Part shown: positions 45,429 through 53,653 of the stretch, piece after piece | Position numbering within the stretch: position 1 is the first letter of the stretch | Layout of the letters: every line of letters starts with the position of its first letter | Source: an uncultured Eggerthellaceae bacterium | GTDB lineage: Bacteria > Actinomycetota > Coriobacteriia > Coriobacteriales > Eggerthellaceae | DNA length: 53,653 nucleotides | Assembly: GCA_904420215.1 (NCBI GenBank) | Contig: CAJFUR010000124.1 | Location: 1-53,653 of the forward strand | Reading direction: 5' to 3' | Notes under the pieces: model-generated | Seen by the model: the letters and a program-made list of their open reading frames with translations, nothing else | Database searches by the model: none | Told to the model about the DNA's origin: nothing | Program-made: the position numbers and the translations under genes

Positions 45429-45739
45429 GGTTCGCCTCTCTCGCGATAGAAACAAGCACGGTTATCATATCCACCTGCGCATGCGCCAAAAGAAAACGTC
45501 ACAGTATCGTAAACCACCTGAAGGTTTTGCGAACGTGCCGCGCCGGAGAGCAGGCACTGGAAGGTGAGCCGCCGCCAAGAAACAAGCTGCCGGAAGGGGC
45601 AAGTCGCCGAAAAGCGAGCCGCTGCCGGAGGGCAGATCGCAACCAAGGAGCAACCGCTGCCGGAGGGCGAGCCGCCACCAGCGGCAAACCGCCAGAAGCC
45701 GAACCGCCGGAGGGGCATCCCGAAACCAGCGCACGCGCG
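45429..45739. repeat. Intergenic region with degenerate ~34-bp tandem repeats
   Basis: Between about 45560 and 45715 four to five imperfect units of 32-35 bases recur, sharing GCTGCCGGAGGGC preceded by CAACC/GAGCCGC. The sequence nearest the TM2 gene (45440-45530) is A/T-richer and probably holds its promoter. No gene found. Confidence 0.6.
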
Positions 45740-46702
45740 CTAGTCGTGCTTCTCGTGCGAGTGGCGTTCGAGCATTTTCATGATGCGTTCGCGGAACACG
45801 ATGCCCAGAAGGGCGATGACGGCCGCCACGCCGAAGATGATGGCGCTCTCCATGAAGCGCCCTTCTATCAGCCCATCGGCCGCATAGGTGGAAACCAGGA
45901 TGCCGGGGATGCGCCCGACGTTGGCCAGCATCAGAAACGTGCGCATGTTCATGTCGGTCAGGGGCACCAAGTACGTGAACACGTCTTTCGGCAGGCCCGG
46001 AATGAGGAACAGGATGAACACCACGACGTTGAGCTTGCCGGTTTTCTCGAACGCGCGGAATTTCTCCAGATAGTTCGTGGGCACCATGCTCTGCACGAAC
46101 GGCGCGCCCAACTTGTGCACAATGGCGAAGATGAACGCGCTGGAAATGACGCAGCCCAGCAGGACGATCAAGGCGCCAACCCACGGCCCGTACAGCATGC
46201 CCGCCGCAATTTGCACCACCTCGCCGGGAATGAAAGCCACCACGATCTGCAGGAACTGCACTCCCAACAGGATAAGGAAGCCCACGGGGCCGGCGTCGCG
46301 CACCTCGTCGATGACGCGGTCCACGCCGCCCGGCTCGAACAGCTCGTGCACGTAGGGCCAAACGAGAACGCACACCAGCACCATGATGAGGAAAAAGGCT
46401 ATCAGCCCCGCAAACTTGAAGATGTCGCCCTTTTCGAGCTTGCGGCCGCGAACGCTCACTTCCTCGTGTGCCTTCTCGTGCGCCTTCTCCTTCACGGCCT
46501 CCAGCGACCCCGTGCCCTGCCCGGCATGCCCGTGACGCGCATACCCCTGTCGTTTCGCCTGACCGTGCTGCTTGCTCTCGTTTCCGTGCTCCAAAACCCG
46601 TCCTCGTGTCGTCTCCCGATACCCGTTTCGCGCCCCGCCGCCCTGCCGGTATGTGCGCCGCGCGCCGGCATCGCTGCCGACAGCCCGCACGCCGTCGCGC
46701 AC
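45740..46702 (-). CDS. SNARE-associated/DedA-TVP38 family membrane protein
   Basis: Up to 320 residues. The VTT/DedA domain covers most of the C-terminal 220 residues: FAGLIAFFLIMVLVCVLVWPYV, FLILLGVQFLQIVVAFIPGEVVQIAAGMLYGPW and VFILFLIPGLPKDVFTYL. Members are polytopic proteins linked to lipid scrambling and envelope integrity. The start is uncertain: I give the longest frame (GTG 46702, 13 bases after the PRC gene stop), but the first 60-90 residues look like low-quality sequence, and a TTG near 46597 or a GTG near 46500 may be the real start. Last gene of a YtxH-PRC-DedA set. Confidence 0.82.
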   Translation of the reverse strand: MRDGVRAVGSDAGARRTYRQGGGARNGYRETTRGRVLEHGNESKQHGQAKRQGYARHGHAGQGTGSLEAVKEKAHEKAHEEVSVRGRKLEKGDIFKFAGLIAFFLIMVLVCVLVWPYVHELFEPGGVDRVIDEVRDAGPVGFLILLGVQFLQIVVAFIPGEVVQIAAGMLYGPWVGALIVLLGCVISSAFIFAIVHKLGAPFVQSMVPTNYLEKFRAFEKTGKLNVVVFILFLIPGLPKDVFTYLVPLTDMNMRTFLMLANVGRIPGILVSTYAADGLIEGRFMESAIIFGVAAVIALLGIVFRERIMKMLERHSHEKHD

Positions 46703-46717
46703 TAGGCGCCGGCAGCG

Positions 46718-47827
46718 CTAGTCGTCGCGGCGCGCCTTGTCGTACTCTTCCTTGAACGCGGAAAACATCCCGCCGGCCTTCTTCATGTGCGATCCCACCG
46801 CCTTGCCGATGCTCTCCGACGTGGTGGCCTGCTTCTTCTTGGCGCCCCCCGCGCCAGACGCCTTCGTTCCTGCGGCCGACTTCGCCGCAGCCTTGCCGCC
46901 CACGCCCGTCTTCTCGGCACCGCCGCCTGCGCCTGCCTTCGCAGCCTTGCCGCCGGCAGCCTTGCCCTTGGCCGCAGGCTTCCCGGACGCCTCCCCGTCG
47001 GAAAGCTCCCGCGCAGCCTTCTGCTGCGGCTTCGGCCCGCGGGCCTTATCGTACTCGCTTTTGAAGTCCGAAAACATGGTCTTCGTTTTGGATATCTGCT
47101 TACCGGTGGCGTAGGCTCCTTTGTTGATGGCCTCCCCCGCCTTCCCGGCCGTTTCGCTGACGACCGGCTTCACCTTGTCCACCGCCGCGTGCGCCTTGTC
47201 CATGGCCACCGCCGTGGCCTTGCCGGCCTTTTCCGCCATGCCGCCTTCAACGGGAAGGTCTTTGGCCTCGTCGGCAACGAGGATGGCGCCCAGCTCCACC
47301 GCGTCGCCCTCGCCTGCGCCGGACGCCTGCGAAAGGGCCACGCCCATGCCGCGCTTGAAGCCTGCAATCAGGGAGGCGGGCACCGTGCGCCTGCCCAGAA
47401 GGGCGTTCGCCGTCGCGCCGGAGTTCGTTTCCAGCGAATCCACCGCGCCGGTTTCGCGGTCGAAGGCCACCGACCCCACCATGCCGAAGTTCTGGCCGTC
47501 TTCCGTCATCACGGGCAGCCCCACCCACAGCACGCAGTCGTCCCAGTTGACGCCCAGGCTCTTGCAGGCCGCGCGGTCGGTGGCTTCGGGCACGTCGCGG
47601 ATGACCACCCGGCCGTCCTCGAAGTCGTAGCCCTTGATGGACACGAACTTGTCCTTGCGGCGGAACATCCACAGCAAGTCGGGGCGCTTCACGATGAAGC
47701 CAACGCAGCGCTTTTCCTTGGGATGAAACACGAACGAGCGCACCTTGCCGATGCGCTTCGCGCCGTTCTTGCCGCCCACCACGCGCACGCCGGCAAGCTC
47801 GCTGGTTGTAATGAGTCGTTCTTCCAT
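46718..47827 (-). CDS. PRC-barrel protein with lysine/alanine-rich C-terminal tail
   Basis: 369 residues. Residues about 1-170 contain two PRC-barrel modules (LITTSELAGVRVVGGKNGAKRIGKV, FVFHPKEKRCVGFIVKR, GMVGSVAFDRETGAVDSLET), a fold often found in RNA processing and photosynthetic or envelope proteins. The remaining half is Lys/Ala/Gly-rich, resembling histone H1-like or intrinsically disordered tails, with a repeated motif: MFSDFKSEYDKARG and MFSAFKEEYDKARR at the C-terminus. Function unknown. ATG 47827 follows GGGGCGGGG. Directly upstream of the DedA gene and downstream of the YtxH gene. Confidence 0.8.
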   Translation of the reverse strand: MEERLITTSELAGVRVVGGKNGAKRIGKVRSFVFHPKEKRCVGFIVKRPDLLWMFRRKDKFVSIKGYDFEDGRVVIRDVPEATDRAACKSLGVNWDDCVLWVGLPVMTEDGQNFGMVGSVAFDRETGAVDSLETNSGATANALLGRRTVPASLIAGFKRGMGVALSQASGAGEGDAVELGAILVADEAKDLPVEGGMAEKAGKATAVAMDKAHAAVDKVKPVVSETAGKAGEAINKGAYATGKQISKTKTMFSDFKSEYDKARGPKPQQKAARELSDGEASGKPAAKGKAAGGKAAKAGAGGGAEKTGVGGKAAAKSAAGTKASGAGGAKKKQATTSESIGKAVGSHMKKAGGMFSAFKEEYDKARRDD

Positions 47828-47913
47828 GCCCCGCCCCACCTGCCTTGGTCGCCTGTCCGGCCTCCGCGAAGACGCGGGGTGCAGCCAGACAGCCCCGTCT
47901 CTCGAACACGAAC

Positions 47914-47950
47914 GCGCGCCCGGCAAACGAAGCGTTTGGCCGGGACGCGC
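47914..47950. terminator. Strong hairpin between YtxH and PRC-barrel genes
   Basis: GCGCGCCCGGCAAACG (47914-47929) pairs with CGTTTGGCCGGGACGCGC over a short loop with one bulge and one mismatch. No T run follows on either strand, so it may stabilise or attenuate the transcript rather than end it. Confidence 0.5.
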
Positions 47951-47983
47951 GATTGTCACTGCATTGCTGCGAACGTGCCGGTG

Positions 47984-48595
47984 CTAGCGCTCGTTGGCGC
48001 CGCCATGGCACGGCTGGCCCGCAGGCGCCTCGCACGGTTCGGGCGCTTCGGCGCCGGAAGCCGCTTCATGGGAAGCGATTCTCTCGGCCGCCTGATCCGC
48101 CTTTTCCTTCGCGGTGTCGGCGAAGTCCTGCGCGGCCTCGGCGGCCACGGGAATCTTCTCGCTCACCTTGTCGTGCGCGGCCTCGGCGTTCTTGGCCACC
48201 TGCGCGGCAATGCGCTGGCGCGCCGCCTCTATCTTCTCGCGCAGCTCGTCGTTCTTCTCGGAAAATGCCGGCTTGATGTTTTCCGCAGCCTCTTGCACGC
48301 GGGAAGCCGCCGCGCCATACAGCTCCTGGCCCTTGGCCTGCGCCGCGCTGGCGAACTGCTGGCCCTTTTCGGCGACGCTCTGCGCGATGTCCTGGCCCTT
48401 GGCCGTGGCCTCCTGATACATCTGCTGCGCATTGGCGGAAGCCTGGGCGCCCAGCTCCTGCGCCTCGCCCCATGCGGTGTTCACCTTTTCCGTGACCATG
48501 GCCCGCGTCTCCTTGCCCGAACGCGGCGCATACAGCAGTGCGATAACGGCGCCAGCCAAACCACCTGCCAAAAAAGCTCCGAGTTTGTTGCCCAT
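47984..48595 (-). CDS. YtxH-domain, coiled-coil stress-type protein
   Basis: 203 residues. An N-terminal membrane-spanning GNKLGAFLAGGLAGAVIALLYAPRSGKETR is the YtxH signature (glycine-rich helix then APxSGxxTR), followed by about 140 residues of Ala/Gln/Glu-rich helix with an 11-residue-like periodicity resembling late-embryogenesis proteins. Such proteins are induced by general stress in Bacillus, but their function is not known. AGGAGG lies upstream of ATG 48595. First gene of the YtxH-PRC-DedA cluster. Confidence 0.88.
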   Translation of the reverse strand: MGNKLGAFLAGGLAGAVIALLYAPRSGKETRAMVTEKVNTAWGEAQELGAQASANAQQMYQEATAKGQDIAQSVAEKGQQFASAAQAKGQELYGAAASRVQEAAENIKPAFSEKNDELREKIEAARQRIAAQVAKNAEAAHDKVSEKIPVAAEAAQDFADTAKEKADQAAERIASHEAASGAEAPEPCEAPAGQPCHGGANER

Positions 48596-48955
48596 AACTG
48601 CCTCCTTCTGCGCGTTTGCCTGTTTGCCCATTATAGGGCAGACGCGCGCAGCCAGTTGACCGCGCGCAGGAAAACACCATGGCTCTATGAATCGGTTGCC
48701 TTCCCGTTGAGGGCGCCGGAAGGCGCGGCGGGATGGCGCGTTCGCGGGACGACCGCTCGCGACGAGGCTGCTCTTGCGGCGCGCCGGCCGGGACAGGCGG
48801 ACGCGGGCGGCATCGCACTCGCGGGGCGGCCGGACGGTGCATGGCGTTCTACGGCATCCTCGCCGTGGCCTACGCAATCCTGCGGCTCAACCGGGAACGC
48901 ATCCGCCGCAAGGCAGAGCAAGCGCAGACCGGCGGCCGGCTGGCGGCCTCGCGAG
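48596..48955. other. Gap between ddl and the YtxH gene
   Basis: GC-rich. It presumably contains the YtxH promoter, although no convincing boxes are visible. A plus-strand open frame in its right half (48841-49005) is listed separately. Confidence 0.4.
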
Positions 48956-49005
48956 CTAGCGGGCGTATTGGCTCACCAGACGGTCAAGCACGCCGGCGAG
49001 CGTGA
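48841..49005 (+). CDS. Possible small membrane protein (low confidence)
   Basis: 54 codons: MAFYGILAVAYAILRLNRERIRRKAEQAQTGG followed by lower-quality sequence. The first 30 residues look like a single TM helix with a basic stop-transfer segment and use GC-ending codons as real genes here do. The ribosome site is poor (GGACGG), and the 3' end overlaps the last 50 bases of ddl on the other strand. It may be a remnant or a chance frame. Confidence 0.3.
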   Translation: MAFYGILAVAYAILRLNRERIRRKAEQAQTGGRLAASRASGRIGSPDGQARRRA

Positions 49006-49948
49006 GACCGGCGGCCCTGCAGGCGGCAGGGAACAGCGAGAGGTCGGTCATGCCGGGAGACACGTTGGTTTCGAAGACGCGCGCCTGCGCGCCGTCCCAG
49101 ATGACGTCGATGCGGCCCAAGTCGCGCAGCCCGTATGCACGGTACACCTCCAAGGCGGCGCGCTCGATTTCCGCGCGGATGGCCTGCGCGTCGCCCTCGT
49201 CGGGGGAAAGCGACAGCGGCCTCACGGGCGCGTAGTAGTCCACGGCGCTCGCGTCCAGGCGCGCGGCGGTGTCGTAGAGCCCCTGCTTGGGGACTATCTC
49301 CACCGGCGGCAGGGCATAGGCGTCCCAGCCCGTGCCCAGAATGGACACGGCCATTTCCACGCCTTCCACCCACTGCTCGATGACCACGTGCTCGTCGAAC
49401 GACAGGGCGTCCAGAATGGCCTCCCCCAAGTCGTCTTGGCAATCCACCCGGTGCACGCCCATGGCCGAGCCGCCGTGCGCAGGCTTCACGGCCACGGGAA
49501 ATCCGCCAATCACGCGCTCCTCCACCAAGTCGAGCGCCGTGGCGGCGCCCATGTCCTTGAACGCGTCGCGCGCCACGCAGATGCCCTGCGGCCACGACGC
49601 CACTGGCGGCTCGCCGGTCATGGCGCGGTACGTTGCCATGGTGGTGTGCAGCGAGTCCTTGTTCCACGTGCTGCGGCACACCGAGGCAGGCGAACCCACG
49701 AAGGGGATGTCCAGGAATTCCAGAAGGCTTTGGATGGTGCCGTCCTCGCCGTGCTTGCCATGCAGCGCGATGTAGGCCACGTCGGGGCGTTCGCTGCGCA
49801 GCGTGGGCACCAGGTCGGACGTGGTGTCAAGCGGCACCACCTTGTGCCCGGCCTCTTCCAGCGCCGCGCACACCTGCTTGCCGCTGGCCAGCGAAAACTC
49901 GCGCTCGAAGGAAGCGCCGCCCATCAACACCGCAACTTTGAGCCCCAT
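48956..49948 (-). CDS. ddl: D-alanine--D-alanine ligase
   Basis: 330-residue ATP-grasp enzyme that makes the D-Ala-D-Ala dipeptide of peptidoglycan. Seen: VAVLMGGASFEREFSLASG (N-terminal loop), YIALHGKHGEDGTIQSLLE, PVAVKPAHGGSAMGV (ATP-grasp), and RIDVIWDG with FETNVSPGMTDLSLFPAACRAAG (metal and substrate site). ATG 49948 has AAAGGAAAC upstream. It follows the aminotransferase gene and a structured repeat on the same strand. Some residues in the substrate loop (MTDLS) fit the D-Ala-D-Ala type rather than a D-Ala-D-Lac type, but I cannot prove specificity. Confidence 0.94.
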   Translation of the reverse strand: MGLKVAVLMGGASFEREFSLASGKQVCAALEEAGHKVVPLDTTSDLVPTLRSERPDVAYIALHGKHGEDGTIQSLLEFLDIPFVGSPASVCRSTWNKDSLHTTMATYRAMTGEPPVASWPQGICVARDAFKDMGAATALDLVEERVIGGFPVAVKPAHGGSAMGVHRVDCQDDLGEAILDALSFDEHVVIEQWVEGVEMAVSILGTGWDAYALPPVEIVPKQGLYDTAARLDASAVDYYAPVRPLSLSPDEGDAQAIRAEIERAALEVYRAYGLRDLGRIDVIWDGAQARVFETNVSPGMTDLSLFPAACRAAGLTLAGVLDRLVSQYAR

Positions 49949-50050
49949 GTCGTTTCCTTTCAACAAAAGCGGCCCCGCACGTCCGCATTCGCGTTTTGTT
50001 CCAACACCAACAGCCCCACATTCGCACCAACGTCAGCGAGGGTTTCCGCA

Positions 50051-50182
50051 GTGCCCAAGATTCGTGGGATGGTGAAGGCGAAGCGTACTTCAGGTACGCG
50101 AGCCTTCGGCATCGCGCGAAGGTTGGGTGCTGCGGGAAGCCGCAGCGTCGGCTTGTTTCGCCGGCTGGCAAGCCGACGAAAC
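50051..50182 (-). repeat. Structured dispersed repeat, copy C (overlaps the 3' end of the aminotransferase)
   Basis: 132 bases of the same family as 2447-2577 and 43809-43961. On the minus strand: 12-bp hairpin (50155-50182, GTTTCGTCGGCT / AGCCGGCGAAAC, one mismatch, loop TGCC), hairpin GCTGCGG/CCGCAGC, then GAAGGC-GCGTAC / GTACGC-GCCTTC, ending at GTGCCC (plus-strand sense). The aminotransferase frame reads through the first two hairpins and stops in the third at 50090. Confidence 0.8.
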
Positions 50183-51439
50183 CCCAATGGCACCGGCATC
50201 GATGAAAGCCCGGTACAGCTCCAGCCGTTCGTTGATGACGTTCGCCAGGCGCTTGACGGCCTCGGTGAGGTTTTCGGGGCTTTCGTAGCAAAACGCTATG
50301 CGCATGCAGTTCTTGCCCGCCGTGCCGCCGGGGAAGAAGCCGTCGCCGGGGGTGTAGGTCACCCCGTGCTCCAGCGCCACCGAAAGCATCGACGCCGTGT
50401 CCACGTAATCGGGCAGCGTCACCCACACGAAGAAGCCGCCCTCGGGGCGCGTCCATGTGGCCTCGGCGGGAAAGTACTCGTCGAGCGCCGCCAGCATGGC
50501 GTCGCGACGCGTGCGGTAGGTGCTCACGAACTTCTGTAGCGTCTTCTGCCAAGGCGTGTCCGTGAAGTAGTGCTCCACCACCACTTGGTTGAACGCGCTT
50601 CCGCACAGGTCGGTGCCCTGTTTCACCAAGTTGATGCGCGCCAGAATGCTTTTTGGCGCGACGATCCAGCCCGTGCGCAACCCCGGCGCGAACACCTTCG
50701 ACACCGTGCCCAAATACACCACGTCGTCGGAAAGCGCCTTGAGTGGCAGCACGTGGCCGCCTTCGTAGCGCAAGCGCCCGTACGGGTCGTCCTCCACCAC
50801 GATGAAGCCGTATTCGTCGGCCAGTTCCAAAAGGCGCTTGCGGCGGGCGGGCACCATGGTCACGCCGCCGGGGTTCTGGAAGTTGGGGATGGTGTAGAGG
50901 AACTTGAGGCGCGGGTTGCCCTTGCCGATGCGCCCGAGCTCTTCTTCCAGCAAGTCCATGCGCATGCCCTCGTCGTCGAAGGGAATGCAGCGGATGTCCG
51001 GCTCGTAGGCGGAAAACGCCTGCAGCGCGCCCAAGTACGTGGGGCCTTCCGCCAGCACGATGTCGCCGGGGTTCACGAAGGTTTTCGCCAGAAGGTCAAG
51101 CGCTTCCTGCGCGCCCGTGGTGATCATGACGTTTTCAGGCTTCGCCCGCACGCCGATGTCGCGCATGAGGTCGCAGAAGACCCGCTTCGTTTCCACCCGC
51201 CCGTCGGTGGAACCGTACTGCAGCGCCACCGCGCGCTCGTCGTCGCAGGCCGCGCGCGTGGCCTTGCGGATGGCCGCGTGGGGCAGAAGCGACACGTCGG
51301 GCATGCCGCCGGAAAGCGAGATGATGTTGGGGTTCGAGGCCGCCGAGAACAAGTCGCGCACGGCGGAGGAGCGCATTTTCAAAACGCGCTCGGCAACTTT
51401 GTCGCCCGTCTGGTCGAATATGAGATGCGCCGTTGACAT
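50090..51439 (-). CDS. PLP-dependent aminotransferase (class I/II, LysN/2-aminoadipate type)
   Basis: 449 residues. Typical fold type I aminotransferase: NIISLSGGMPDVSLLP, GAQEALDLLAKTFVNPGD, YTIPNFQNPGGVTM, VVEDDPYGRLRY, the PLP lysine in LGTVSKVFAPGLRTGW, and GFFVWVTLP near the C-terminus. It transfers amino groups between an amino acid (often aromatic or aminoadipate) and 2-oxoglutarate. The last 25-30 residues (PAKQADAAASRSTQPSRDAEGSRT) are encoded inside the structured repeat, so the native C-terminus was probably shorter. The ribosome site at 51439 (AGGAAA) is close to the start. Next gene starts five bases upstream of it. Confidence 0.9.
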   Translation of the reverse strand: MSTAHLIFDQTGDKVAERVLKMRSSAVRDLFSAASNPNIISLSGGMPDVSLLPHAAIRKATRAACDDERAVALQYGSTDGRVETKRVFCDLMRDIGVRAKPENVMITTGAQEALDLLAKTFVNPGDIVLAEGPTYLGALQAFSAYEPDIRCIPFDDEGMRMDLLEEELGRIGKGNPRLKFLYTIPNFQNPGGVTMVPARRKRLLELADEYGFIVVEDDPYGRLRYEGGHVLPLKALSDDVVYLGTVSKVFAPGLRTGWIVAPKSILARINLVKQGTDLCGSAFNQVVVEHYFTDTPWQKTLQKFVSTYRTRRDAMLAALDEYFPAEATWTRPEGGFFVWVTLPDYVDTASMLSVALEHGVTYTPGDGFFPGGTAGKNCMRIAFCYESPENLTEAVKRLANVINERLELYRAFIDAGAIGVSSACQPAKQADAAASRSTQPSRDAEGSRT

Positions 51440-51443
51440 TTTC

Positions 51444-51953
51444 CTAGCTTACCACGGCGGCGTTCAGAAAGCGCGCGGCGTCTCGAAAAGCCCGCAAGGC
51501 GACCAAATCGTCGGTGAAATTCACTTCCACGCGCGCCAGCCCCCGCGCCTCGTCCAGCCACTCGGTGGTGCCCACGAACGCGAAATCATCGGGCGGCGGG
51601 GGCGCGGCGGGGGCGCGGCGCGGCGCGGCGAGCGGCGCGGGGCGCGCGGCGTCCGGCGCGGCGTCCGGCGCGGCGCCGCATGCGCGTTCGCCCTCCCGCT
51701 CCTGCGCGTGCGCGCGCGTCTGCAGGTCTATCACCAGATGCTCCAACACGTGCGGAAGCGGCGTGCACTCCATGACGTCCCCGAACGAGTCGCCCGCATC
51801 GTTCACACATGCATGATGCGCGACCAGGGGAAACTCTCGCCGGAGACGCGCTGCCAACGCAGGGGTTGACATGCGGGCGGAAGGGGCCGCCCTCACGAGG
51901 GCGACCACGCGGTCTGCGCGCACCGTGAGGCGCTCGATGGCAAGGGCGTCCAT
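51444..51953 (-). CDS. Stand-alone protein related to the N-terminal domain of cyanophycin synthetase
   Basis: 169 residues. It begins MDALAIERLTV, has HHACVNDAGDSFGDVMECTPLPHVLEHLVIDLQTRA and ends with a VEVNFTDDLVALRAFRDAARFL segment. The pattern H...C..G..F....T.L.HV.EH...LQ followed by a final beta-strand and helix is that of the CphA N domain, here without the ATP-grasp and Mur-ligase-like domains. His68-x-x-Glu71-His72 is an inverted zinc motif; in CphA a cryptic metal hydrolase site has been described in this domain. A long Ala/Pro/Arg-rich linker (about 82-118) interrupts it. ATG 51953 lies one base before the stop of the preceding gene. Confidence 0.65.
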   Translation of the reverse strand: MDALAIERLTVRADRVVALVRAAPSARMSTPALAARLRREFPLVAHHACVNDAGDSFGDVMECTPLPHVLEHLVIDLQTRAHAQEREGERACGAAPDAAPDAARPAPLAAPRRAPAAPPPPDDFAFVGTTEWLDEARGLARVEVNFTDDLVALRAFRDAARFLNAAVVS

Positions 51954-51954
51954 G

Positions 51955-52782
51955 CTAGGGCGTTTCCGCAGACGCAGGGGCGGCATCGGCGGCAGGAACG
52001 AGGTTGGAAGCGGGGACGCCAGCATTGGACGCTGCGTTGTCGCTATCGGTTCCGGAAACCGGCGCATCGGCATTGGGAACCGGTGCATCGTCGGCCACGT
52101 CGGGTTCGCCCGCGTCGGCAGCCGGCACACCGGCATCGGCCCCAGCGCCGGCGTCGGCACCGGCATCGGCGTCAGCACCGGTGCCGGGGTTGCGCGTCAG
52201 CACGGTCACGTTGTCGCCGGCCGGCAAAGGAGGCTCCGCTCCCTGCACGGCGGCCGCAAGGCCCTGAAACGTCCAGGCCACGTCGTCTGCCAGCGTGGCG
52301 AACCACGAATACGAGCCGTCCTTGATCACAAGGGTCTGCCGATCGAGCGAGAACTGGTAGCAGCCGCCGCCGGCATAGGAGCCGAACGTGAACGAGAGCG
52401 TCTTCGCCCACGGATCCAGCTGGTATGCGTAGGCGACGTCGTCGGTCAGGCGGATGGCCTCGGCATCCACCGACACCGCGGTGGCCGTGCCGGCCACGTA
52501 CCACGTTCCCTGAAAGTCGCGCGCGTCGTCGAAGCGCAGCCAGCGGTGCCACGAGAACACGGCCACTGCCACCAGAACGAGGGCCGCCACCACGCCCACC
52601 GTGACGCGCAGCCACACCCGGCGCTTCTTTGGAGCGCGGCGGACCGTGGCGCCACCGGCGGCGGCGTTGCCCCCCGCCGTCGGCCGCGCGCCCGCCACCC
52701 CGCCGGACGAGCGCCCCCCGTCGGCGCGCTTCCGCCCGGACACCGAGGGGCGCCCGCCCGCAGATCGCTTGGTCGCGCTCAC
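51955..52782 (-). CDS. Single-pass membrane protein with extracytoplasmic domain, unknown function
   Basis: 275 residues. A basic, Gly/Arg/Ser-rich cytoplasmic N-terminus (about 55 residues, with GGRPSVSGRKR) is followed by one TM helix (VWLRVTVGVVAALVLVAVAVFS), a globular beta-rich domain (about 85-180, FQGTWYVAGTATAVSVDAEAIRL, AKTLSFTFGSYAGGGCYQF) and an Ala/Asp/Gly-rich tail with DADAGADAG repeats. The globular part resembles small lipocalin-like or dpy-domain extracytoplasmic domains, but I do not assign it. GTG 52782 has a moderate ribosome site. It precedes the CphA-N-like gene with a one-base gap, so a shared function is possible. Confidence 0.75.
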   Translation of the reverse strand: MSATKRSAGGRPSVSGRKRADGGRSSGGVAGARPTAGGNAAAGGATVRRAPKKRRVWLRVTVGVVAALVLVAVAVFSWHRWLRFDDARDFQGTWYVAGTATAVSVDAEAIRLTDDVAYAYQLDPWAKTLSFTFGSYAGGGCYQFSLDRQTLVIKDGSYSWFATLADDVAWTFQGLAAAVQGAEPPLPAGDNVTVLTRNPGTGADADAGADAGAGADAGVPAADAGEPDVADDAPVPNADAPVSGTDSDNAASNAGVPASNLVPAADAAPASAETP

Positions 52783-52839
52783 CGGATAGACCCCCGCATC
52801 GCCGTTTTCCGCACCGCCCGCACGCCCGCGCAGCAGGCG

Positions 52840-53653
<814 letters not shown>

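Noticed and set aside
46787-50539. A 1,250-codon plus-strand open frame over PRC, YtxH and ddl
   Set aside because: It runs antisense to three clear genes and through their intergenic gaps; no domain or start signal.

Overview
The window looks like a chromosomal segment from a high-GC Actinomycetota of class Coriobacteriia, most likely family Eggerthellaceae. This is inferred from the HspR-type dnaK operon, a Tat-exported lipoprotein flavoreductase paired with a 12-TM LuxR regulator, a very large Cna_B/sortase surface protein and the GC-rich codon use. I cannot name the genus.

Layout, left to right. (1) 1-5.5 kb: the heat-shock operon dnaK-grpE-dnaJ-hspR-clpB on the minus strand, with a clear -35/-10 promoter and a perfect 7-N7-7 inverted repeat upstream that has HspR-operator geometry. 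(2) 5.5-10.9 kb: a noncoding 1.2 kb stretch rich in degenerate repeats, a flavoprotein reductase with its LuxR regulator, and a 2[4Fe-4S] ferredoxin. (3) 11-15.2 kb: an operon of a small unknown protein, nikR and hypE (nickel/hydrogenase maturation), an unknown protein and a phosphohexomutase. (4) 15.9-21.5 kb: initiator tRNA-Met with a 5.5 kb integrated element in its 3' end, bounded by 45-bp att repeats. The element carries integrase, excisionase-like, regulator, helicase-loader and unknown genes, arm-type integrase sites, and a plus-strand structured RNA candidate. (5) 21.7-24 kb: ACT-domain protein, folE and xthA. (6) 24.2-36 kb: one giant adhesin of about 3,905 residues that is out of frame here because of a ten-base poly-G tract, followed by an AraC regulator. 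(7) 37.5-43.3 kb: an MFS remnant, a free Ada zinc domain with a separate O6-alkylguanine methyltransferase, a LytTR regulator, an M20 dipeptidase, tRNA-Leu(CAA) and class I aldolase. (8) 43.3-53.6 kb: a TM2 protein, a YtxH / PRC-barrel / DedA envelope cluster, ddl, a PLP aminotransferase, a free-standing cyanophycin-synthetase-N-like domain, a membrane protein and serS (cut by the window end).

The most unusual observations are: a roughly 131-153 nt repeat family present three times, always shortly after a minus-strand stop codon or reading into it, with three hairpins whose arms change in a compensatory way; the apparent poly-G phase-variation switch in the giant adhesin; the structured RNA candidate in the mobile element, whose predicted start coincides with its closing helix; and the stand-alone HxxEH-bearing relative of the cyanophycin synthetase N domain.
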